Positions 10,955 through 21,541 of a stretch of DNA of 64,000 nt are shown one piece after another; position 1 is the first letter of the stretch, and every line of letters begins with the position of its first letter. Under the pieces are notes generated by a model, which searched no databases, was not told the origin of the DNA, and saw only the letters and a program-made list of their open reading frames with translations. The position numbers and the translations under genes were made by a program. This DNA comes from Nyssa sinensis (taxonomy: Eukaryota > Streptophyta > Magnoliopsida > Cornales > Nyssaceae): NCBI GenBank assembly GCA_008638375.1, contig CM018051.1, positions 37,450,177-37,514,176 of the forward strand, in the 5' to 3' direction.

Positions 10955-12644
10955 CTCATTGCTAGTCCCTAGCAATTCCATACAAAAATGGCAAAATAAA
11001 CCAAAGAAGGCCACACACAGAAGGCATCTAATCACACTTTTCAGATTCGCATATCACAGAAATTTCAAGAATTCAAGAACCTTATAACAATCAATCCACT
11101 TATAGAAATTCGCAGAGAGTGTGTGTGTGTGCTCCAAACCATATCCATCTTACCACAACCCATGACACATGCAACATCAAGAACATCTCAAGCAAAAGGT
11201 TCAACTCCATATCTCATGGGTATAAAAGTGTTTCATGTAGGGGTTCTCTCTATGGAGTTGACAAGGGGTGTACACGCTCAATGAAGAATTAGTCAATTAT
11301 GTACAGGCAACAAGCAAACATTGATCTTATGATAGACGCACTCATCAATGAGACTTCCACCACTATTTCCACAAGCTTACTTAGGATCAGAACGATCAAC
11401 ATAAAAAGGTTGTAGCGTGGCTCGGGTTAATGGCTATATGAAGAAAAGGATAAAAATGATTCAAAAAATTTCAAGTACATACTAAGAGAATTTCATTAAG
11501 AATCATAGCAAACCAAACTTCTCACTTGATGTACTCTTCCACTTTCCAAATCACTGAATAGCAAAACGTCTCATTCTTCTTCTGTCTCTCTCTTCTTCTT
11601 CTTTCTTTTTTTTTTTTCAAAATTTTTCAATTTTTTCTTTTGGAACATTGACTTTGTTGCTCACTCACTTGAACATTCTGCACTTGTATTCTTTCCTTTT
11701 TCTTTTTCTGCTCTTTTTTTTTTTCCCATGCAACATAAAAGACAAGAAATGCAAATTCCACACCTAGTACACACTTGGAAGCAAAAAGGGTAGGAAAAGT
11801 AATGTATAGGCTATAATCCAATGTGGAGAGGTATGGATGATGTAGGCACATGAAAAAAAAACTAAATGTGTTTGTTGGCTCAAATTTGGCTACTAAGGGT
11901 CTATGATGAGAAGGGTTAGCTTGAAAGGCTCAAATGTTAATCCTCAATTAACCTTCGTCATATCCCAAGTATATCCGCCGTTATACCACCAACCATGTAA
12001 TGATATTCTCAAAAGAAGTGCCCAGTTCAACAGATCAATGAATGCTTATCACAATTTTCTGCATTTGAAAGCTCTCAATTCTCTCCAAAACTACATGAAT
12101 ACTTAAGCAAAAGAGTTCTCTAGCTACATGTGTCAAACCACCATCTTACCACAAAGTTTGGATAAGTGCATTAAAAGTTCTGTGAATGCCTCAGCAGAAT
12201 GAATGTGGTGGATTCGGTGAATTCACAAAAATGGCTATGTATGAGAATGAGTACTCATGTGAAAAGATTGCAAATGGGATGCAAATTTTAAGAATATTTT
12301 TTTTTTTTTTTGGACATATGAAGATATGCCACAGCATTTTAAATGTTGAATTTGCAACCACCACCCCCTAACTTAAATGAAACGTTGTCCTTAATGTTTA
12401 ACAATCAAAATTGAATGAAGGGTACTGAAAATGAGATAATACACCTGATGTGCGGGGTGGGCAGCTCGCTAAGCACCAAAGATGGCAACCTAAATTGACA
12501 AAATAAAATTAACCTGCAAATAAAAACAAAGAAAAGAGTAGCAAACAAAAAGAAAAAGAACGAAAATAAAAGAAAACAAAAACAGAATAAAACAAATAAA
12601 ATAAAGAAAAAAATAAAAAAATAAAACATACCTGCATGGCGTGA
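10955..12644 (-). other. 3' non-coding region of the Athila-like element
   Basis: About 1.7 kb between the integrase tail and the 3' LTR. It contains poly-A/T and CT-rich runs (11570-11730, 12296-12312, 12530-12626). In Athila elements an extra open frame may lie here, but no long frame is present and I see no envelope-like protein. The frame at 12405-12629 on the minus strand is a phenylalanine-rich artefact of the A-rich run. Confidence 0.6.
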
Positions 12645-12977
12645 TCAAGGTAGATAAACCGGGTCTATTAGTGGAATGTCTTCCACTTCCAAAACTTGCC
12701 TATCAATTAAAACTTTAAGGCGCTGACCATTGACTTTAAAAATTCGACTGTCCTTGGGATCCTTTATTTGTACTGCCCCATTTTCAAAAATGTCCTTCAC
12801 TATAAAGGGGCATGTCCACTTAGACCTAAGTTTTCCTAGGTGCTTATGGAGTCTAAAGTCATATAAAAACACTCGATCATCAGGCTTAAAAGTTTTTGTC
12901 AAAATATTTTTATCATAAAACGCTTTCATTTTAGCCTTCCGAGTGGCAGCATTCAGTTTTCTATAATCAATGCACAT
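12645..12977 (-). pseudogene. RT scrap fused to integrase C-terminal tail
   Basis: The frame opens with MCIDYRKLNAATRK, a conserved RT motif of Athila-like and other gypsy polymerases. It jumps directly to a typical gypsy integrase end (AFYDKNI, then a run with GKLRSKWTCPF and a VNGQRLK end). In an intact polyprotein these blocks are separated by the RT palm, RNase H and the integrase core, some 800 or more residues. The join is in frame, so the deletion was clean. A stop lies just upstream of the first residue. The product cannot copy or insert DNA. Confidence 0.8.
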
Positions 12978-13034
12978 CCACTAGCCGGTCGTAAGTTTTG
13001 TAGGGACTGACTCTCCTAGGTCATTTTTCACCAC

Positions 13035-13403
13035 TTATTTCATAGTGGGATTAAGCTTACAGTAAGGGTCCTTATGAGGGCTAGTTCCTTCCTCCAAATG
13101 AATTTTTAAACCCTTAGGCAAAGGCTTCAATTCAACTTTTGATGCTTCCACACTTGAAGGAATCTGCTCTTTACTTGTGTTAGGCAACTCCTCAAACTTC
13201 GGTTGCCATCCCCGTGCTCCATAATCCTGAGTTCTGTCAAAAATAGCACAAACATCAACCACATCAGATGGATCAAAAATATAGTCAAACTCAGAATTAA
13301 CAAGAAAATGCTTAGGGGGGTCAGAATCATGAGTTGCAGGAACTCCTCCATCCATGAGTGAGTCAATCATGTATGTCTGGCAGCTCTCGTCCTCCTCTTC
13401 TGG
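13035..13403 (-). pseudogene. Linker between protease and RT, with internal deletions
   Basis: The frame carries a WQPKFEELP motif, then ELKPLPKGLK, then LEEGTSPHKDPYCKLNPTMK. These blocks are known from the stretch just before RT in Athila-like polyproteins, where ELKPLP and LNPTMK lie well over 100 residues apart. Here only about 20 residues separate them, so the middle is missing. After LNPTMK the sequence again shortens before reaching the RT scrap at 12977. Confidence 0.7.
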
Positions 13404-14651
13404 CTATTTTGCAACATGAAATATATTCACCTCAAGAGTCATGTTCCCAAAAGACAACTTCATAAGCCTATTCTTGCAATTAATAAGAGCATTAGCAGTG
13501 GCAAGGAAAGGCCTACCTAAAATCAAAGGAATCTTAGAGGTAGAATCAACAACAGAGTTAGTGTCAAGGATTATGAAATCAACAGGATAATAAAATTTAT
13601 CAATTTGAATTAAAACATCCTCTACCACACCCCGTGGTGCTCTGATTGAACGGTCAGCCAATTGCAATACCACAGAGGTTGGTTTGATTTCTCCTAACCC
13701 CATTTGCAAGTAAATAGAATAAGGCATTAAATTCACACTTGCTCCTAAATCAACTAAAGCTTGTCCAAAATCATGATTTCCAATGCTGCATGCAATGGTT
13801 GGACAACCAGGATCCTTGTACTTAGGGGGAATCCTCTGCTCAATGAGAGCACTAACTTGCTCTGTCAGGAATGCTGTCTTTTTCACATGGTGCTTCCTCT
13901 TAACTGTACATAAATCTTTAAGAACTTTTGCATAAGTAGGAACTTGCTTAATCACATGCAAAAGAGGAAGATTGATTTTTACTTGCTTGAGATTCTCGAG
14001 GATTTCATTATTAGGATCCAAAGTGCGCTTGGTTGATTTTAAAGCCTGAGGGAATGGTACCTTAACATAGCTATTCATCACCTCTGGTTCCTTGGGCAGC
14101 TCAGCATTGCTATTATCTTGCTCCTTTTTCACATCCTCTGATTTGTCCATTGTTGGGATGTGTAAGGACTTACCACTTCGAGTCACAATGGCGTTTACAT
14201 CCTTCATATTCTCTTGTGCCATGTGTTGACCTTGGGGTGTGGATTGAGCTTGGGAAGGGAATCTGCCTCGCTCATTCACACTCAAAGAGCTCATCAATTT
14301 GGACACTTGGCTCTTTATCTCCTTGTTCTCTTCAACAACCTGCATAATAAAAAATTCAAATTTTTGGTTAGTCTTACCTTGTGCTTCAATAAATGCCTGT
14401 AAAGTGTCTTCTAGAGAATTCTTAAAAGATGAAGATGCATGATATGGTGTAGGGTATGATCTAGGAGGCTGTGCAGGTGGTGGTGCCGGTGGCTGGTTTT
14501 CAGATTTCCAGTTAAAATTGGGGTGATTGCGCCATCCTGAATTGTAAGTTTTAGAGTAGGGTGTGAAAGGCTTTTTGTACATACCTAAGGTATTACATTG
14601 GTCCTCATACATCCCTCTCATCTCAGCTGATGTGGGACACTTCTTGGGCAA
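13404..14651 (-). CDS. Athila-like gag C-terminal part plus aspartic protease
   Basis: A 415-residue open frame. Residues 1-60 hold a GWRNHPNF motif typical of the C-terminal side of Athila gag, followed by a proline-rich patch and a charged region with coiled-coil character (about 95-125). Residues about 300-405 are the retroviral-type protease: VDLGASVNLMP takes the place of the usual D-S/T-G-A active site (Leu between Asp and Gly), then ADRSIRAPRG and ILGRPFLAT. Athila proteases commonly show DLGAS, so this may not be a defect. The frame overlaps the preceding one by 29 bases, so a frameshift separates it from the rest of gag, just at the zinc-knuckle remnant. It is the best preserved coding stretch of the element. 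Confidence 0.8.
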   Translation of the reverse strand: MPKKCPTSAEMRGMYEDQCNTLGMYKKPFTPYSKTYNSGWRNHPNFNWKSENQPPAPPPAQPPRSYPTPYHASSSFKNSLEDTLQAFIEAQGKTNQKFEFFIMQVVEENKEIKSQVSKLMSSLSVNERGRFPSQAQSTPQGQHMAQENMKDVNAIVTRSGKSLHIPTMDKSEDVKKEQDNSNAELPKEPEVMNSYVKVPFPQALKSTKRTLDPNNEILENLKQVKINLPLLHVIKQVPTYAKVLKDLCTVKRKHHVKKTAFLTEQVSALIEQRIPPKYKDPGCPTIACSIGNHDFGQALVDLGASVNLMPYSIYLQMGLGEIKPTSVVLQLADRSIRAPRGVVEDVLIQIDKFYYPVDFIILDTNSVVDSTSKIPLILGRPFLATANALINCKNRLMKLSFGNMTLEVNIFHVAK

Positions 14652-15190
14652 GGTGATCTAGCCCGCCACAGACAGAACATGGTCTAAAAGAATCTGCATG
14701 ATTAGCTAAGTGTGTTGGCTTTAAGTCTCTAGCCTTTAGCACCTCTAATTCCCTAGTGAGTGTCTCAACCTTAGCTTTCAAGTTTTCCTCCTCCTTAAGA
14801 TGGTAAATTCCCCCACTATGTTGGCTCCCTATAGGTCGTGACCTATTTGTGCTCTCAAAAGTACTAGGTCCTATCCAAGCGTGAGCTTTTTTAGCAAGCT
14901 CATTAAGGTACTCTATGGCCTCATCAGGATCTTTCTGTAAGAACTCATCATTACACATCATCTCTACAAATTGGCGCTCTCTAAGTGTAAGTCCCTCATA
15001 GAAATAACTCACTATATGCCAACTCTCATACCCATGGTGAGGGCACATACTCAATAACTCCTTAAATCTCTCCCAAGACTGATAAAAAGTCTCATTGTCC
15101 TTTTGTGCAAAGTTAGAAATCCGTCCTTTTTAAAGCATTGGTCTTGTGTTGGGGAAAGTATTTAGTAAAGAAAATTTGAGTCATCTCATT
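14623..15190 (-). pseudogene. Athila-like gag, middle part with frameshift
   Basis: Starting at 15054 the frame reads CPHHGYESW, then EGLTLRERQFVEMM and a DEAIEYLNELAKKAHAW helix, the second half of the plant Athila gag core. A CSVCGG motif near the end is the start of a zinc knuckle whose last cysteine is lost at the frameshift around 14640. Between 15190 and 15054 the same protein continues in other frames (FFTKYFPQHKT, then a SWERFKELL block) with a stop and at least one indel. Gag would normally form the particle. This copy is broken at two points. Confidence 0.78.
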
Positions 15191-15655
15191 CTACGATCCA
15201 ATTGACCGTGGTCTTAGTGAGTATAGCCAACTCTTAGCTCGATCCTTCAAAGAGAAAGGAAAGAACTTAAGTCTCACAATGTCTTGTGTTGCATTTTGAC
15301 TATGGAAAGTCGCAACTACGTCTTCAAACTCCCTAATGTGCACATATGGATTTTCATTTTCCAAACCATGAAATGTAGGGAGTAACTGTATCACCCCCAT
15401 TTTAACATCAATTGGATGAGCATTGGGTGGAAACATGTTGTATGATGGTGTGGCTGTGCGTGTAGGGTGAAGGTAATCCTGAAGAGTCCTAGTGGGTTGA
15501 TCCTCGTATTCGCTCATATTTTCAGAATTGAAAAAATTATCAAACAAAGAATTAGAAAAACAAGAAAAATTAGATTCTAAATCTAACTCTAACACAGGCC
15601 TATAAGCAAATCGGCCTAATGCATCCCTATACCTATTATGCATGCAAGATGACAA
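15191..15655 (-). pseudogene. Athila-like gag, N-terminal part
   Basis: Residues about 70-154 contain GVIQLLPTFHGLENENPY, REFEDV, and LKFFPFSLKDRAKSWLYSL, the classical plant retrotransposon gag core. The frame then meets a stop where a tryptophan is expected. An inner methionine (MSEYEDQ, residue 47) fits other family members better as the start than the first one. The rest of gag continues downstream on the minus strand at 15190-14623. Confidence 0.8.
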
Positions 15656-15689
15656 TAAAAAAAAATGAAATAAAATAAATAAATAAATA

Positions 15690-15691
15690 GA

Positions 15692-15752
<61 letters not shown>
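15690..15752. repeat. (AAT)n microsatellite
   Basis: About twenty AAT triplets in a row between gag and the primer site of the Athila-like element. The poly-tyrosine frame on the minus strand is an artefact of this repeat. Confidence 0.95.
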
Positions 15753-15834
15753 CAGCAAGTAAAAAGAAGGGAACGAAGTTACCGCCTTTACAAACTGCTG
15801 AAAAGAAAAACTATCTACTGATTCTGTTACCATC

Positions 15835-15852
15835 TCCCTGGCAACGGCGCCA
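15835..15852 (-). other. Primer binding site, Athila type
   Basis: On the minus strand this reads TGGCGCCGTTGCCAGGGA, six bases inside the 5' LTR. It is the characteristic primer site of Athila/Tat-type plant gypsy elements and fixes the direction of the element. Confidence 0.85.
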
Positions 15853-15857
15853 AAATT

Positions 15858-17223
15858 TGATTACGCCCAAAGAATAACGCGGTAGTTTTAGTGTAGCTTT
15901 GGGGTGTCGATTCCACAGAGAGACTAAATTAAAAGAATAATAGAAAGAATTTCTAAAACTAAGAAAATATTAAACGATTAACGAGAAAATAAAAATAGAA
16001 AAAGTGATTTTGAATGCAAATTAAAAATTAAACAAACTGATTAACGGACAAAGTACTCAAATTTAACGAACAGTGGAGCTTCGGGAATCCCTTGCACATA
16101 TCTGGTATTTTAAGTATTTTTAATTCACTGATAACTCAATTGAGAATTTAAATTCCAACAATCTCAATCAGAAGATATAAAATTATGAACCAAAATTGAA
16201 CTGAAAGTAACCCTTTGAAAAATCATTCAACACTTTTAAATCACACAAATTATTATTCACATTGAGAAAACCCAACGACGACAATATACCCAACGAGCAA
16301 TATTGCAGCAGAGAATTGAATCAATATAAATAACGAATTGTTCCAAAAATAATCAAAACATTAATCCATTCAATAGAAAAAGCATGACTGAATTTATAAA
16401 CAGACTGAACCCTTTAATTATTCAGAGAATAAAACCAACAATAAATTGAAAATGATCATCAAAGAATTTAATAAATAAAAACCACATACAGGAATAAAAA
16501 ATAAATTAAAATAACCATCTAATATGCAAGTTCATCCTTAAACCCACTTAGAAATTTAGTTACCCACTGTACAATACGGATAACATAAACCTCATAGAAA
16601 ATAACCGCAGCCATGGAGTGGCTGCGCTGATGTTCCTATCGCTTGCACTGCGCCCTGCTTCTGTATGTTTACTGTTCTATTTTCTGCCACAGCAGCACAG
16701 CCCCTCAAAACAGCTGCAGACCTCCCTTTTTGTTCCTGTTCTCTACGCCCTAATGCCTTGTTCCAAGCCCCACAACGCGTTTACTTCAGCCCACCACACT
16801 GAGCAAGCCGCATCAAGCCAGCGGCTGGGCCTCGCAGCAACACAAGACCAGCAGCCGCACTCCCCAGCACAGCCCTCTCTAATTCAGCCCTCAATATGCG
16901 CGCTGCACCGTCCCTGAATAGCCGTACAACGCAAGCTTGGCTTGCTTTTGGCCTTTTTTGATTTCATGATCAGTTACAAATCAACACTGTTTGGTTTCTT
17001 TTTTTCTTATTTCTTTCTTGATCTTCAACTGTAACCTTCAAAACAGGACTAATAATTAATATAATATTTGAGATATAAATATTATAACATAATACTCAAA
17101 TATATCTCATTGTGAGTAGAAATTAAATTAAATAATATCAATTATATCCCAACATTTCTATTCACTTTTTAGCATTTTAATCCAATAATAGGGTCTTTAG
17201 AGTGTACTTTCGCGCACTCATAA
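15858..17223 (-). repeat. 5' LTR of the Athila-like element
   Basis: A 1366-bp partner of 9574-10940. Its outer end reads CTCATAA where the inner copy of the other LTR has CTCATCA, one change in the terminal dinucleotide. The target duplication GATAT follows directly. Confidence 0.92.
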
Positions 17224-17309
17224 GATATCGAAGAAATTATTTTGAAGTCAGATATAACACAAAGATATTAAGCAGAACACGAATTCTGGAATAATCAGAA
17301 TTTCATATA

Positions 17310-18059
17310 TTAGCCCAAAAATGGGAAAATTATAAAAAAACAAAAATGGGGGCTCACCTTTGATACCAGTTCTGCATGAGAAGGTTGAAACTTGGTTCTC
17401 AAAATCCTCGAATTCCAGCCTCCCTTCCAAGTCTTATTAGAAGAGGGTACATAAGAAAGAGGTCTGAACGCCCTATCAAAATACATGTGGAACATGCTTT
17501 TCGACCTTACGTACTTCAAATCCATGTTACTACTAATTAAAAGGGGACCTACCTAGATGCCATTCAAATGACCCAAAACTATGGAACCTAGCAATTGCCT
17601 CCAACAGTTAATGTTTAAGTTAGCTAGGCAAATCTTAAACCAACTAAAAAATTCCCTAATAAAAGGATAGAAGGGAAATCGAACCCTTATCTCAAACCAT
17701 TCCAGGTAAGCACAAATCTCACCTTGCTAGATACTAGAGGAATAATCTATATGTCCTGGTACCCTACAAGACACATTTGTAGGGAAATCAAAAGTAGCCC
17801 TCAGAGCATCTATCATGCTCTCAGTCATAACACTTTCACCATCCTCCATTTTGTGGGATTTTCTAGAGGTTTCCCCACCTATATTTCTGGGTTTTATAAA
17901 GGCCAAAACTATCTTGACCTCAGAACTTGGGGCTGGACTACCAATAACCTGATTTTTTGAAGGGCTACTAACTACTAAGTTTATTTCTACTTGATTATTT
18001 ACTTCCTGAGGATCTACAATTGCGTGACCAGTGCTTAACTAGGCGTTAGAGGCAAACAT
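17310..18059 (-). pseudogene. Decayed plant retroelement gene, PF04195-like (putative gypsy-type transposon domain)
   Basis: From an ATG at 18059 the minus strand can be followed in one frame with several stops to about 17310. Recognisable pieces are RVRFPFYPFIREFF, then NCWRQLLGSIVLG, and farther on YVPSSNKTWKGGW. This order resembles the domain called putative gypsy type transposon, seen in many plant element proteins, where RLPxHPFVR, NAWR and SSNKGWK occur. Three TAG stops break the frame (near 18041, 17730 and 17551), so no full product is made. Its function in intact elements is not known. A minus-strand TATA box at 18321-18330 sits at a sensible distance upstream. Confidence 0.5.
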
Positions 18060-18320
18060 TGTCCAAAATAAAAAATAGAGAAGAGTAAAAGAAAGGGGGG
18101 AAAAGATGAAGGAGAATTCAGGAAATATTCTTAGAACCGAACTTGACCGCAGCTTTAATCAGAGTTAATCTTCTAATGCACTGGAGTTCGCCTCTCTCAG
18201 AAATCTCTTTTGTTGTTTGGGTTGTTCAAAGTATCGAGATCTTTCTCTCTCTCTTTTGCTATTTGGAGCTCTCAAAATGCTAGAGTGTTGAAAGGGGAAG
18301 CAGCGATGTGTTCCTTGGAT

Positions 18321-18330
18321 CTTTTATAAA
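18321..18330 (-). promoter_or_regulatory. Possible TATA box of the decayed gene
   Basis: TTTATAAAAG on the minus strand, about 260 bases before the ATG at 18059, with a CT/GA-rich leader between (18230-18270). It is probably part of an old LTR promoter. No LTR partner was found. Confidence 0.35.
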
Positions 18331-18589
18331 GATCCTAACAAGTGTTAACATGAGAGGCCTTTGCTTCCGAACCACTGTGACGGTTAGAGCAATGATGGCC
18401 TCGTAATTCCAATCAATGGCTGATGCAATAAATGTCACATCAACGACTATCTCCTTGGAATACGGAGCGACACATTTATTACTGCCACACATGTAACGTC
18501 TCATAAACCCTAACGTCAGCTCTGAGCATGCCCTAAAACAGAGGCTCAAGGGGGAGTAGCTGATATACCATAATTTGATAACCATACTC

Positions 18590-18990
18590 AAGACATGACA
18601 TATGTCTATAATGAGCTCTTCAGGGTACAGATTAGGAAAGGTTATTTTTATCCAGGTCGACCAAGCACGAAGGGTTTAGAGGTACTGGATTCAAAACCTA
18701 GCACTGTCTTCCATATCCTACCAAACTCAAAATAAGGAAACAAAGTTCAATATGGCAACTACTATCTTCAAGATATCTTCAAGTCTCTATTTTTACGACT
18801 CCAAATCCTACTCAACTTAGGAGATCTACAACCTATAAATAGAACCATAAGGTACGCTTTAAATTTATGTTTAATTCTTCTCTTGAGTTACTATCTTTAT
18901 TTCTTTACTGACTTTATTATCGGAGTGGCTACCACTGGAGTCTTCCCGGTGACCCTCTAATTGTAGGTTCTTGACAGATTGTTAAGGACG
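18590..18990 (+). mobile_element. LTR-like promoter fragment
   Basis: A plus-strand TATAAAT at 18834-18840 is preceded by 200 bases of ordinary composition. It is followed by a C/T-rich leader and then TATCGGAGTGGCTACCACTG, a phrase type seen at the ends of some plant gypsy LTRs. No direct-repeat partner and no target duplication were found, so this is a remnant at best. Confidence 0.35.
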
Positions 18991-19354
18991 AGAAGCCTTC
19001 AGACCAGAAAAGTGCAACATGAGTTGCTACTATAATGTTATTGTAATTGTAATAAATAAAAGTAGAAGTAGGAAACTAGATCAATATGCAAGTTACATTC
19101 CAATTAAATGAATAAATAGATGGGTTTAGTTAGATAGAGAAAATAAAAAGAGTAACACAATATTTTTCATCAAGATTTTTTAAAGAACCCATTTATGGGT
19201 TATATATGTGTAAATATCTATACATATTTTTAAACCTTTTGTTAAATATATTTTAGATAAGATTTTAGAAAGAGAAAGATTTAGAGAGAGATTGATTTTT
19301 GAAGAAAAATAGATAAGGCTTAGAGGGTTAAATTTAAAGAGATATGATTTGAAA
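18991..19354. other. AT-rich spacer, nothing recognised
   Basis: No open frame, repeat or structural signal was found beyond general AT richness and GAGA-type runs. Confidence 0.5.
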
Positions 19355-19549
19355 GACCACTCAAAAATGTGGCTAAGCGGTAAAGACGTTGAGGATAAAA
19401 TTCAAGTGTCTCAAGTTCGACTCCTTTTTGCGCAGATTGTTGGTAGTTAAAGCTTAAAATGTGGGTCTGACTATCATGAGGAGGGGGACTTAGTCTAGTG
19501 TGCGTAAGCTGGCCTAGGATACCCCCTTACCGATTCATAAAAAAAAAAA
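19355..19549 (+). mobile_element. tRNA-derived SINE
   Basis: An A-box-like TGGCTAAGCGGT (19370-19381) and a B-box-like AGTTCGACTCC (19414-19424) lie about 33 bases apart, the spacing of an internal RNA polymerase III promoter. A non-tRNA body with GGGGGACTTAGTCTAGTGTG follows, and the element ends in a run of eleven A (19539-19549). TTGAAA flanks both sides, perhaps the remains of a target duplication. It cannot be a tRNA gene because no acceptor stem closes and the A tail is attached. Confidence 0.6.
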
Positions 19550-19833
19550 CTTGAAAAATATTTTAGAAATAGATTAAAAGAACTTTAGAGAAAAGTTTTA
19601 GTGAGAGAAAAAATTTTATAGAGAAAAGAATTTTAGAGAGATTGTAGTTATGAGAAAAAAAATTAGTTTAGTTAACTCTAAATCAAGGATACTATTGTAA
19701 ATTTACGGTGATTCTTGGGAATAATCTTATCCTTTCATTATATTTATGGGTGAAATTATCATTTGGATAAAGTTTATTGCTCAGATCAGCAACTTCCCTT
19801 GGGTTAAGTAATGATTATGGACAGTACAAACTT

Positions 19834-19993
19834 GTTATTGACGAAAAATAGTACATTGGGATGGAAGCATGATGCTATCTCCATTATGATTTGTTTATTT
19901 TGTGGACCTCACATAGGTCCCACAGTGATATTCAAATCACAGTAGGGGTAGTACCATGCTACTATCTCAATGGACTTTTTTTCGGTTATTGAC
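19834..19993. mobile_element. MITE-like inverted-repeat element, 160 bp
   Basis: The first ~50 bases (from GTTATTGACGAAAAATAGTA) pair with the last ~50 with one gap and several mismatches. Both arms contain CATTG-GAT--AAGCATG or a close variant. The loop is about 60 bases. No coding potential. A clear target duplication was not found, so the superfamily cannot be assigned. Confidence 0.55.
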
Positions 19994-20689
19994 ATTGAAT
20001 TAGAAAAGGAAGAATGTTATTTTAGAAACTCTAGTTATAGTATCTACAATTATATGAAACCTTAGATAAGTAAATGTAATTTCTTCCATACTTTCAAAAA
20101 CTTATTCAAAAGTCTGATGATTTGATATTAATTTTTATTGTTTTTAACTATTTTTTTTTATTATCGCATTCTTTTAAAAAAACTATCTAGGGCCGTCGTC
20201 TGGAAAGAAATTATTAATTAATCATTGAGAAAATGCACCGACATTCAACGTGTTGACGAGGCAGCCCAAGATCGGTGGGGTGTGTCAAACATGGGAAAAT
20301 GGGGTGTCGATTGACGGCCTCAACATTTATTTCCGGGTGACTCATCGAAGCTTTGTTTTATTATTGAAGTTCAATACTTAGTTGGCTTGCCCGACAAAAA
20401 GAAGAAGAAAGTTCAATGTGTATGATTGTGTTTTCCATTTTAGTATGTGTGAACGGTAGTGATACAGAGAAACAGCAGATTCCAAAGACTTATAAACAGT
20501 TGATCGTGTGGATCGTCTCTCTTCACCTCTTTCATATAATTGCACCGTGTGGAGCCGTGAGAAAATGCTTGTCTTCCACAATAAAATATTCTTTAACGAA
20601 AATGACATCAACATTCCTTTAAAACTTACAATACTACATCGTATTAGTAATTTTTTAAATTATAATGCTCTATTTTCTAAATGTTTATA
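19994..20689. other. Spacer, nothing recognised
   Basis: Short overlapping frames on both strands at 20378-20693 have no recognisable domain, no intron signals that join them and no match to neighbours. The stretch near 20210-20350 is less AT-rich than its surroundings. Confidence 0.4.
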
Positions 20690-21140
20690 TTAAATTTACA
20701 TCTAAAATTATTATTAGTAATATATTAAATAATATAATTAATGTGATACAATAATACGTTACGATCGCATCATTTTTGAGATAAAATTTGAAATAAAAAT
20801 TGAAGAGTAGGTTTAATCTTTTCAGAATAAAATTTACATAGAAAAATATTTTTTCTTTTGTAGAAAACGGAAAAAGGTGCTAATAATCTTGTGTAACATG
20901 GTTCCAATATAGAAGAAAATGATTTTATTGATTTAATACTTTTTTGGACAATATATATAGTTAACTCATAATTAAATAGGAGGAATCTATTCTTACTCGA
21001 GTAGATATCCTTTATGTACACAATTTATATTAATTTTTTTATTTTATTTTATTTTATTTTTTAATTAAAATGAATAGTCAAATAGTATTTATAAAATTGT
21101 ATACAAGATAAATTGTAGCCGAGACATATTTGGGTAAGAA
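20690..21140 (+). repeat. Diverged dispersed repeat, copy 1
   Basis: Matches 53930-54400 in the same orientation. Both have ATAAAATTTGAAATAAAA, then TTTCAGAATAA, then TAATAATCTT, then GATTTTATTG-TTTA followed by TTTTGGACA, and finally a TTTAATTAAAA-GAATA-TCAAATA block. Many small indels separate them. The two copies lie on either side of the LINE nest. The class of repeat is unknown. Confidence 0.55.
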
Positions 21141-21365
21141 AAACTTTTTCATACCGACTTTAAAACGTATTTTTCTTTTGTTTGAAGAATTTTTCTTAGG
21201 TTAATCAAATTAGTCTATTGATGTAAGATTGTACAACAAGTTACTTCAAATTTTCAATGTCTACTTGGATCTCTTGAACGATTTTGTTCACACTTTAAGT
21301 AAAAGAATAAATATACATCTTCTCCTATTGAGCAATTAACAAAAGTAAAAAGAAAATTATTATAT

Positions 21366-21541
21366 TTTTTTAACAGAAGAAAAGAAATTATATTAATGAT
21401 ACGAATACAAGAAGCACCATCATAAACATTACCCAAAAATTAAGTGCAAGAGCATCAAAGAAGGTTGACACCATCCCAATTAGGTTGGCACTGTGAGTCC
21501 AACAAAATCATCTACTAGCATCAAACCTAAATATAACCAAA
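21366..21541 (-). mobile_element. LINE 3' end, segment left of the CACTA insertion
   Basis: On the minus strand this is the continuation of the LINE 3' region at 42277 onward: the CACTA target duplication AAA sits at 21539-21541 and 42277-42279. It ends with a run of seven A (plus-strand T at 21366-21372), the expected LINE tail. About 175 bases, non-coding. Confidence 0.6.

Larger units (their letters stand above)
9574..17223 (-). mobile_element. Athila-like Ty3/gypsy retrotransposon, internally deleted
   Basis: Two long terminal repeats (9574-10940 and 15858-17223) in direct orientation enclose a 4.9-kb internal region read on the minus strand. Both outer flanks carry GATAT (9569-9573 and 17224-17228), a 5-bp target duplication. 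The primer site and polypurine tract are in the right places for the minus strand. Coding order is gag, protease, then only scraps of RT and the integrase tail. By eye the LTRs differ at about 11 of the first 285 bases, so the insertion is fairly recent compared with its neighbours. With RT and integrase cores missing it could only have moved using proteins from elsewhere. Confidence 0.9.

Noticed and set aside
19370..19424. tRNA gene suggested by A-box and B-box sequences
   Set aside because: No closing acceptor stem or anticodon arm, and the unit continues into a body with a poly-A tail, so it is a SINE.
20378..20693. Possible small host gene with frames on both strands
   Set aside because: No domain, no splice-consistent extension and no codon bias that stands out; left as unassigned spacer.
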